Shown one piece after another: positions 7,140 through 11,882 of a stretch of DNA of 11,882 nt. The position numbers and the translations under genes are program-made. Location of the stretch: contig MGQK01000106.1 of the NCBI GenBank assembly GCA_001797815.1, positions 110,930 through 122,811 on the forward strand, read 5' to 3'. The notes beneath the pieces were generated by a model that was not told the DNA's origin, made no database searches, and worked only from the letters and a program-made list of their open reading frames with translations. Within the stretch, counting starts at the first letter, position 1, and each line of letters starts with the position of its first letter. This stretch comes from Deltaproteobacteria bacterium RBG_13_61_14. Its GTDB lineage: Bacteria > RBG-13-61-14.

Positions 7140-8645
7140 TCAAGGCCGCTTCGCCGCCCGCCGGTTTCGGGCCGCGACCCGAGCCAGCACCGAGAGGGCG
7201 TTCTCGGCATGGTCAAAGCAGGGGATTCCGTTTTGGGTGTAATGCCGGCGCGCCTCCCGCCGGCCGGCTTCCATCTCCAGATGGTCCGGGTCCGAGGCCA
7301 CATCGGGCAGAACCAGGAGCAGGGGCTTGCCGGTCTGGGCCCGGATCTTTTTGGCGATCTCGGCCAGGGCCAGGTGATAATCGAGCTTGAGCGCCGGCGC
7401 CGCCGCATCGGCCGGCCGGAAACGGCGGACTTCTTTTTGCATGTAAAAAATCGCTTGATACAGCAGCAGCGCCTCCACCGCCGGCTCCCGCGCCAGCGCC
7501 TCCATGATCGGCCCGATCGCGCCGGGCGCCAGCACCGGGTTGGCCAGGTCGGTCGGGTTCCCGGCCCGGCCGCCGGCCGGCGGGAGCAGCGGCCGGATCG
7601 CGGCCGCGGTCTCGGAGCCGACCGCCGGCACCTGGAAGCCGAAATGCCCGGCGGCGTCGAGGGCCTCGACGTTGCGGGCGCCGCCGCCGGCCATGATCCC
7701 GAGGCTCATGCCCGTGAATTCGGGCAGGCAGAGGCAGGCCATCAGGCATTCGACCAGGTCCGGCAGTCCCGCGGCCGTGATCGCGCCCGCCTGGCGGATG
7801 GCCGCGGTCCAGGCCGAGAGGCTGCCGGCGAGACTCCCGGTATGGCTCAAGGTGCCGGCCGCGCCGGTCTCGGTGAGCCCGCCCTTGTAGATGACCACGG
7901 GCTTCTCCCGGGCACAGCGCTTAAGCGCCTGGAAAAAGGCGCGGCCGTCGCGCACGCCTTCCAGGTAGGCGCCCACCACTTTCGTGTTCGGGTCTTCCCG
8001 GAAATAGTCGAGCAGCTCGACCGCCTCCAGGTCGCAGCCGTTGCCGTAGCTGACCAGGACTGAAAAATCGAGGCCCCGGCCCCGGGCCATGTAAGCCAGG
8101 TCGCAGGAGCCGCCCCCGCTCTGGGAGAAGAACCCGACCGGGCCCGGCTCGCGGCTGAACTCGGAGCCCGGCATCAGGGTGATCCCGGCCGCCGGCGAAT
8201 ACACCCCGAAGCAATTGGGCCCGATCACCCGGATGCCCCGGCCGGCGATGGCCGCCACCTCGTCCTCCAACCTTTGCCCCGCTTCGCCTTCCTCGCCAAA
8301 ACCGGCCGAGAGAACCTGCGCGCCCGGAACCCCTTTTTGCAGGCATTCCTTAAGCGCCGCCGGCACCGCCCGGGCCGGGACCGAGACGCAGGCCAGGTCC
8401 ACCGGCCCCGGGACCGCGGCCAGCGAAGGATAAACCTTGTAACCGAGAACCTCATCCAGCTCCGGGTTGACCGGGTAGAGCCGGCCGGGAAAGCCAAATT
8501 CCTTGAGCGCCCGCAGGTAGTTGAAACCGAACTTGAGGGGATGGCGGGAAGCGCCCAGCACCGCGACCGCGCGGGGATAGAAAATCGGCTGGAACTGTTC
8601 CCGAAGGGACGGCATGGGGAGCGAAAATCCTGGGGGGACAGGCAT
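7140..8645 (-). CDS. NDP-forming acyl-CoA synthetase, alpha-type subunit without ATP-grasp domain
   Basis: This 501-aa protein is homologous to the alpha part of ADP-forming acetate/acyl-CoA synthetases (succinyl-CoA synthetase superfamily). A CoA-binding Rossmann domain opens with FYPRAVAVLGASRHP (22-36) and includes YPVNP (57-61), VDLACVSVP and IGPNCFGVYSP (141-151). A ligase domain with GFFSQSGGG (171-179) follows. The phosphohistidine motif LSHTGSLAG places His268. NPTDLANP (363-370) starts the last region. The beta/ATP-grasp subunit needed for ADP or ATP exchange is absent here and in its neighbours, so it may pair with a distant subunit or have another role. The outer ATG (8645) has AGG at workable spacing but sits inside a palindrome. 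Met11 (8615) better fits the family's usual N-terminus but lacks a ribosome site. Confidence 0.85.
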   Translation of the reverse strand: MPVPPGFSLPMPSLREQFQPIFYPRAVAVLGASRHPLKFGFNYLRALKEFGFPGRLYPVNPELDEVLGYKVYPSLAAVPGPVDLACVSVPARAVPAALKECLQKGVPGAQVLSAGFGEEGEAGQRLEDEVAAIAGRGIRVIGPNCFGVYSPAAGITLMPGSEFSREPGPVGFFSQSGGGSCDLAYMARGRGLDFSVLVSYGNGCDLEAVELLDYFREDPNTKVVGAYLEGVRDGRAFFQALKRCAREKPVVIYKGGLTETGAAGTLSHTGSLAGSLSAWTAAIRQAGAITAAGLPDLVECLMACLCLPEFTGMSLGIMAGGGARNVEALDAAGHFGFQVPAVGSETAAAIRPLLPPAGGRAGNPTDLANPVLAPGAIGPIMEALAREPAVEALLLYQAIFYMQKEVRRFRPADAAAPALKLDYHLALAEIAKKIRAQTGKPLLLVLPDVASDPDHLEMEAGRREARRHYTQNGIPCFDHAENALSVLARVAARNRRAAKRP

Positions 8646-8656
8646 TCCTGCCTGTC
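8637..8656. repeat. Perfect palindromic element, 8-bp arms and 4-base loop
   Basis: GACAGGCA (8637-8644), loop TTCC, TGCCTGTC (8649-8656). It lies between the hsp70 remnant, whose stop it overlaps by two bases, and the synthetase gene, whose outer ATG it contains. It resembles short dispersed palindromic repeats of bacterial genomes and could also form a stable hairpin in the minus-strand transcript. Only one copy is seen in this window. Confidence 0.6.
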
Positions 8657-8762
8657 ACCTGGCGGCCATGAGCACGTTGCCGTAAATGGCGGCGCCGATG
8701 GCCACCGCCTCTTCGGGCGGGATTTGATCGTAAGGGCTCCCAGATTGGTCAGGCCTCGCCAT
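8655..8762 (-). pseudogene. Remnant copy of the 3' end of an NBD-only hsp70
   Basis: A 35-codon reading frame (ATG at 8762, TGA at 8655) ends YDQIPPEEAVAIGAAIYGNVLMAAR. The intact neighbour ends YDQILPEEAVAIGAAIYGNVLQAAKK. The DNA shares an unbroken 32-base match within about 70 similar bases, with differences mostly at third codon positions. The first ten codons show no similarity to Hsp70. This looks like the tail of a second, tandem hsp70 whose body was deleted. Both copies stop at the same place, so the lost paralogue also lacked a substrate-binding domain. Translation of the short frame is possible but unsupported by a clear ribosome site. Confidence 0.75.
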
Positions 8763-8763
8763 C

Positions 8764-9984
8764 TTACTTTTTAGCCGCCTGAAGCACATTGCCGTAAATG
8801 GCGGCGCCGATGGCCACCGCTTCTTCGGGCAGGATCTGGTCGTAAATGATCTCGCCGAAGACTTCCCGCAGGCGCTGCTTGATCTTGGGCATGCGGGCCT
8901 GGCCGCCGACCAGGAGCAGCGCATCAATCTTGAATTTGGGGGCGAGGGTGCGGGCGTTGTCAATCGCGTCCAAGGAGATGGAAATAGTTTTTTCGATCAG
9001 GTCGGTGACAATATATTCGAGCACGTCGCGGCTGAGCTTGATGTCCATGTGCAGGTCGGGATCAATCTCGGGGATGACGTTGGAGACGTGGATCAGGGTG
9101 TGGGCGGAGTCGGAGAGCGCAATCTTGGCTTTCTCGGCTTCGGTCTTGATCGCCCGGAGGATGTCCTTGTCGGTGATGGTGATGCCGTCCTTATAGACCT
9201 TGCCGTCGGCGAAGCGGCGGTTGCGGGTGCTGGCCTTAAACTCCCGGAGCAGATATTCGGTGATGGCGTAGTCGAAGTCGTCGCCGCCCAGCCAGCCGTC
9301 GCCCAGGCTCCCCAGCTCTTCGTACCCGCCCTTGACCCGGCGCAAGATGGAGAAGTCAATGGTGCCGCCGCCCAGGTCATACACCGCGATGGTGTGCTCG
9401 CCCTTGTTCAGGTAGCCGAAGGCAAAGGCGGTGGCCATGGTCTCGTCCAACAGCCCGATCACGTTAAAGCCGACTTTTTCCGCCACCTGCTTGATCGCGG
9501 CGGTGTAGCGGGTCTTGAAGGTGTTGGGCATGGTGATGACCACGTCCTCCATCGGCTCGCGCAGATAGGCCTCGGCCATCTGCTTCAGGTAGCGGAAGAT
9601 GTAAACCGCGATGTCCACCGGCGAGGTGGAGATATCGTATTCGTGGATGCGGATCAGGATGTCGAACTCGTGGCTCTGGGCCTTCTCGTCCTTCTCCAGG
9701 ATGTAAAAATAGCGCTCCTGGGCCATGCGCACGTCTTCCGAATCATAGGACTTGCCTAAAAAGCGCTTGATCGAGTGAATGGTGCAGAAGGGGTTCTCCA
9801 CGTATTTCGACTTGGCCGCCCGGCCCACCATCAGGCGCACGTTGTCGTTCTTCTTGTAAATGTAAACGCAGGAAGGCACGATCTTGTAGCGCTCTTTGTC
9901 CAGCACCACCCGGGGCTTGCCCTGGTCCAGATAGGCCACGCAGGAGTTGGTGGTCCCGAAGTCAATCCCGATCACTTTTCCCAT
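8764..9984 (-). CDS. Hsp70-family protein consisting of the nucleotide-binding domain only
   Basis: This 406-aa actin-fold ATPase of the Hsp70/DnaK family stops where DnaK's linker and substrate-binding domain would begin. The visible motifs are phosphate-1 IGIDFGTTNSCVA (5-17), the KRFLG segment with Lys73 in the place of DnaK's catalytic Lys70, and VVITMPNTF (148-156). Also present are LDETMATAFAFG with Glu181, phosphate-2 VYDLGGGTIDFS with Thr208, adenosine motif LLLVGGQARMPKIKQ (356-370), and connect-2 PEEAVAIGAAIYG. ATP binding and hydrolysis look intact. Without a peptide-binding domain it is unlikely to be a classical foldase; a nucleotide-switched scaffold is inferred. GGAGG (minus strand, 9994-9990) lies 5 bases from the ATG. 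The cyclic-nucleotide-binding gene ends 21 bases upstream, so the two are almost certainly co-expressed. Confidence 0.9.
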   Translation of the reverse strand: MGKVIGIDFGTTNSCVAYLDQGKPRVVLDKERYKIVPSCVYIYKKNDNVRLMVGRAAKSKYVENPFCTIHSIKRFLGKSYDSEDVRMAQERYFYILEKDEKAQSHEFDILIRIHEYDISTSPVDIAVYIFRYLKQMAEAYLREPMEDVVITMPNTFKTRYTAAIKQVAEKVGFNVIGLLDETMATAFAFGYLNKGEHTIAVYDLGGGTIDFSILRRVKGGYEELGSLGDGWLGGDDFDYAITEYLLREFKASTRNRRFADGKVYKDGITITDKDILRAIKTEAEKAKIALSDSAHTLIHVSNVIPEIDPDLHMDIKLSRDVLEYIVTDLIEKTISISLDAIDNARTLAPKFKIDALLLVGGQARMPKIKQRLREVFGEIIYDQILPEEAVAIGAAIYGNVLQAAKK

Positions 9985-10005
9985 GCCTACCTCCGGCCGC
10001 CGGCT

Positions 10006-10488
10006 TCAGCGATTCTGGCTGGCCGCCCGGATGATCCGGTTGGCAATCGCCAGCCGATCCGTGGTCTCCCGCAGCCGGTCGGTCAAGATCATGTTGATCC
10101 GCCGGTAGATCTTGAGCGCCAACTCGTGGTCCTCGTCCATCAGTTTTTCGAAATATTCCCGCTTGATCCGGAACAGGCGCACGTCGGTCATCGCCCGGAT
10201 GGTGGCCGAGCGCGTCTCCTTGCCGAACAAGGCCATCTCCCCGAAGATCTCGCCCGGACCCAGGTCCGCCACCACCTCTTCCGCGATTTCCTTGAGCGCC
10301 AGCTTGATCACCGCCACCTGGCCTTCCCGGATCACATACAGCGCGTCCCCGGCCGCGCCGGCCGCGAAGATTTCTTCTCCCGCCCGCGCCCGCACCTTCT
10401 GGCAGACCGCCGCCAGTTTCTGCAACTCCGGGCTGGTGCAGTCCTGGAATAAAGGGATGCCCTTAAAAATATCGAGGCTCTCAACCAA
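10006..10488 (-). CDS. Cyclic nucleotide-binding (CNB) domain protein, no DNA-binding domain
   Basis: This 160-aa protein is a single CNB domain of the CRP/PKA-regulatory type, starting at LDIFKGIPLFQDCTSPEL (5-22). GEEIFAAGAAGDALYVIREGQVAV covers the first barrel strands. The phosphate-binding cassette is IFGEMALFGKETRSATIRA (81-99). Glu84 (ribose 2'-OH) and Arg93 (cyclic phosphate) are present, so cAMP or cGMP binding is plausible. The C-terminal 40 residues are helical and charged, with no helix-turn-helix, so it is not a transcription factor. A protein-protein switch is more likely, perhaps acting on the co-transcribed Hsp70. The TTG start at 10488 is fixed by GGAG 7 bases upstream and by the promoter directly before it. 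Confidence 0.88.
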   Translation of the reverse strand: MVESLDIFKGIPLFQDCTSPELQKLAAVCQKVRARAGEEIFAAGAAGDALYVIREGQVAVIKLALKEIAEEVVADLGPGEIFGEMALFGKETRSATIRAMTDVRLFRIKREYFEKLMDEDHELALKIYRRINMILTDRLRETTDRLAIANRIIRAASQNR

Positions 10489-10495
10489 AGGTTAT

Positions 10496-10499
10496 CTCC
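10496..10499 (-). promoter_or_regulatory. Ribosome binding site fixing the TTG start of the CNB gene
   Basis: GGAG on the minus strand is followed by 7 bases and then TTG (10488). No ATG or GTG lies near the domain start, so this site decides the call. Confidence 0.7.
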
Positions 10500-10521
10500 G
10501 GGCAAATCAATCTAATCGTTT

Positions 10522-10551
10522 ATCATAGCGAAAAGCATGGAAGTCTGTCAA
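10522..10551 (-). promoter_or_regulatory. Strong sigma70-like promoter of the CNB-hsp70 unit
   Basis: On the minus strand a perfect TTGACA (10551-10546) is followed by an 18-base spacer and TATGAT (10527-10522), 5 of 6 matches to TATAAT. Transcription would start around 10515, leaving about a 26-base leader with the GGAG site. It is the clearest promoter in the window and may drive the whole minus-strand run of genes down to 3613. Confidence 0.75.
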
Positions 10552-10708
10552 CTTTTTAGCCATGGACCAGGCCCTGAAGAATCGGGAAGGTTTTACGGAA
10601 GGCTGAAGATTTTTTCTTGAAGGGCCGCCCGATGATGGCGAATTGCGGGCAGACGGGGAGCGGGAGCTGCCTTGGGGAGACGGCTTCGAAGAGGACGTGG
10701 GAGATGGG
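10552..10708. other. Intergenic stretch with no identified gene
   Basis: About 157 bases separate the CNB promoter from the stop of the membrane protein. I see no convincing coding frame, hairpin with T run or RNA gene. Short frames on either strand have no ribosome site and no recognisable product. It would serve as 3' untranslated sequence of the membrane-protein gene. Confidence 0.5.
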
Positions 10709-11272
10709 TCAGTTCGATTTTGGCTTCAAGCGCAGGGCAATCAGATAAAAGACCACCGGCGCGGCCAGCCAGATCAATTGGGGCAGCAGGGTGATATCCG
10801 AGCCGGAGAACCTGAACAGAGAAGGGTTCCACCAGTAAGGGATGTAGGCCCAGCCGTGGTTGAAGGTGCTGAGGAGTTCGACCGCGAGCTCGGAGGCCTG
10901 GCCCCAGAGGAGGAGGACGAGGAGCTCGTTGAGGCGGAATCGCTCGAACCAGCGGCCCGGGTAACATTTGGCCGCCAGCCAGACCCCGACCAGGAAGAGC
11001 CCGCCGTCCCAAAACGAATGGAGGACAATGAGGACCGAGAAGTGGGTAGGCAGGGGCTGGATGAACCGGGCCACCGGATGGGTGGCGCTGTAGGCATTGA
11101 GCAGGGACAGGGGGAGTTCCCAGGTCAGGCCCAAGGCGGTCCCCAGCCAGAACAGGCGCCATCCGAACCGGCTGATCCGACCGCGCCGGTGCAAACCCAG
11201 CACCACCAGCGGAATCGCGGTCCCGATCGAAAAGTCAATCCAATAGAAATTGTTTTTCAAAAAATCCATCAT
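10709..11272 (-). CDS. Unrecognised integral membrane protein (about five helices)
   Basis: This 187-aa protein is dominated by hydrophobic helices at about 9-27, 38-60, 77-101, 114-136 and 160-181, separated by short basic loops and ending RLKPKSN in the cytoplasm-like style. Polar residues sit inside helices: TWELP (50-54), HSFWDGG (85-91), WGQASELAVELL (123-134). A loop NHGWAYIPYWWNPSLFRF (138-155) is rich in aromatics. Buried Glu, His, Asp and Gln suggest an enzyme or binder rather than a simple anchor. The placement faintly recalls EXPERA/emopamil-binding-type membrane proteins, but I cannot establish that. The MM start at 11272 is the only Met pair in the protein. There is no good ribosome site, and the promoter lies immediately upstream. 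It diverges from the sugar kinase gene. Confidence 0.75.
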   Translation of the reverse strand: MMDFLKNNFYWIDFSIGTAIPLVVLGLHRRGRISRFGWRLFWLGTALGLTWELPLSLLNAYSATHPVARFIQPLPTHFSVLIVLHSFWDGGLFLVGVWLAAKCYPGRWFERFRLNELLVLLLWGQASELAVELLSTFNHGWAYIPYWWNPSLFRFSGSDITLLPQLIWLAAPVVFYLIALRLKPKSN

Positions 11273-11283
11273 CTCGGAAAGGA

Positions 11284-11312
11284 ATTATACCAAGCAACCG
11301 GGCTTTTGAAAA
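11284..11312 (-). promoter_or_regulatory. Extended -10 promoter of the membrane-protein gene
   Basis: The minus strand reads TTTTCA (11312-11307, 4 of 6 to -35), a 17-base spacer and a perfect TATAAT (11289-11284) preceded by TGG, the extended -10 form. The start ATG lies only 11 bases after the -10 box. The transcript would have almost no leader, which fits the missing ribosome site. Confidence 0.65.
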
Positions 11313-11463
11313 TGAATGATGAAATAGGCAGGATATCCTCCATTGACACCCGTCTTCACAAACCGAGCCTGAAGTGATAAATTTGGGAGAGATGGAGATT
11401 GGAAAAGGTCTATCCGCGCGCCGGCCTCATCCGACGCCGCGGTTAAGGGCGTGGCCATTGACC
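11313..11463. other. Divergent intergenic region before the sugar kinase
   Basis: It holds a 10-bp palindrome AGGATATCCT (11330-11339) and a TTGACA (11343-11348). No acceptable -10 box lies 16-19 bases after that TTGACA. The kinase frame is open back to 11373, but with no ATG and no FGGY similarity before the TTG at 11475. The palindrome could be part of an operator; this is a guess from position. Confidence 0.3.
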
Positions 11464-11469
11464 AGGGAG
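11464..11469 (+). promoter_or_regulatory. Ribosome binding site fixing the TTG start of the kinase
   Basis: AGGGAG lies 5 bases before the TTG at 11475. This start gives an N-terminus of M-SPLFLGIDLGTS, typical for the family. The upstream GTG at 11451 would add eight residues and has a poorer site. Confidence 0.65.
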
Positions 11470-11474
11470 AAAAA

Positions 11475-11882
11475 TTGAGTCCGCTGTTTCTCGGCATTGA
11501 CCTGGGCACTTCCGCGGTCAAGGTCCTGATGGTGGACGAGGCCGGGCGGGAAGTTTCCGCGGGCCGCGCCGAGTGCAAGGTCTATCAGCCGCGGCCCTCC
11601 TGGCAGGAGCAGGACTTGGAGGAAGTGGGGACGGCCATGACCGCCGCGGTGCGGCAAGCGGTGGCCAAGGCGGATGCAAAAGCGATCCGGGCCATTTCTT
11701 TTTCCGCGTCCATGCACGGCCTGATGGCGGTGGACCGCGACGGCCGGCCGCTCACCCGCCAGCTCACCTGGGCCGACGGCCGGAGCCAGGAGCAAGCCCG
11801 CTCCCTGGCCCAGGCACAGGGGGCTGTCATCTACCGGCGCACCGGCTGCCCGGCCACCGCGCTCTACTATCCGGCCAAGATC
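11475..11882 (+). CDS. FGGY-family carbohydrate kinase, gluconokinase-like (partial, 3' end cut)
   Basis: The first 136 residues of a sugar kinase that phosphorylates a polyol, sugar or sugar acid with ATP; FGGY enzymes are usually about 500 aa. The N-terminal phosphate-binding loop is LGIDLGTSAVKVLMVD (6-21). SWQEQD (42-47) follows, then SFSASMHGLMAVDRDGRPL (75-93) and TWADGRS (98-104). IYRRTGCPATALYYPAKI (119-136) ends the window. TWADxRS and the (V/I)IYRRTGxP stretch resemble gluconokinases more than xylulokinases, where W-N-D-x-R and other contexts are usual. HPMxPL of typical gluconokinases is replaced by TALYYP, so the substrate remains open. It diverges from the membrane-protein gene. 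No downstream partner is visible. Confidence 0.88.
   Translation, partial: MSPLFLGIDLGTSAVKVLMVDEAGREVSAGRAECKVYQPRPSWQEQDLEEVGTAMTAAVRQAVAKADAKAIRAISFSASMHGLMAVDRDGRPLTRQLTWADGRSQEQARSLAQAQGAVIYRRTGCPATALYYPAKI

Noticed and set aside
6951-8063. Plus-strand open frame of 370 codons opposite the synthetase and receptor start
   Set aside because: Arg/Gly/Ala-rich shadow of GC-rich coding DNA that spans two real genes and their gap; no motif or ribosome site.
10643-11377. Plus-strand open frame opposite the membrane protein
   Set aside because: Highly charged, Gly/Pro/Glu/Gln-rich shadow; the minus-strand frame has regular membrane helices and a perfect -10 box.
11343-11380. TTGACA box as a promoter for the sugar kinase
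   Set aside because: No -10 box at 16-19 bases; the nearest candidate, TGATAA, is 26 bases away.
1-11882. CRISPR array, tRNA or rRNA genes, transposase or integrase
   Set aside because: None was recognised on either strand; repeats are limited to the direct pair, the hsp70 tail duplication and short palindromes.

Overview
The window is a gene-dense, GC-rich segment of a diderm (Gram-negative type) bacterium. The evidence is a lipoprotein cyclophilin, an SppA-type protease, a LolA-like periplasmic protein, type IV pilin-like heads and a chemoreceptor. No rRNA or phylogenetic marker is present, so the phylum cannot be fixed. The pilin-like and FG-GAP proteins and the '[10 protein letters not shown]' receptor tip would fit Desulfobacterota-like or uncultured candidate lineages, but this is only an impression.

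Left block (1-2426, plus strand): the last codons of an FG-GAP/integrin-type repeat protein, a lipoprotein cyclophilin (ppiase) and a two-domain S49 protease (SppA family), tightly spaced as one operon for extracytoplasmic protein folding and proteolysis. Next comes an AT-rich gap with a TTGACA promoter and palindromic sites (2427-2580). It precedes a tandem pair of paralogous pilin-like proteins (2581-3579). Their usual pilin N-terminus is replaced by a short leader, a membrane helix and a conserved Cys-rich segment. The pair is bracketed by 26-bp near-identical direct repeats (2443-2468 and 3593-3618).

Central block (3613-10488, minus strand, read right to left): a strong sigma70-like promoter drives a cyclic-nucleotide-binding protein (TTG start) and an Hsp70 that consists only of the nucleotide-binding domain. 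These are followed by a short remnant duplicating the 3' end of that hsp70, a palindromic element, and an orphan alpha-type NDP-forming acyl-CoA synthetase. An 884-residue chemoreceptor with about six membrane helices and a LolA-like outer-membrane lipoprotein-sorting protein overlapping it by 3 bases complete the block. All are co-oriented with short gaps, so one operon is possible, though the 60- and 118-base gaps could carry internal promoters.

Right block (10489-11882): an unrecognised five-helix membrane protein on the minus strand with a near-leaderless extended -10 promoter, and, diverging from it, the start of an FGGY sugar kinase most like gluconokinase, cut by the window end.

The most unusual items are the Cys-rich pilin-like pair inside its repeat-bounded, lower-GC island, and the CNB/NBD-only Hsp70 pair with evidence of a lost second NBD-only paralogue.
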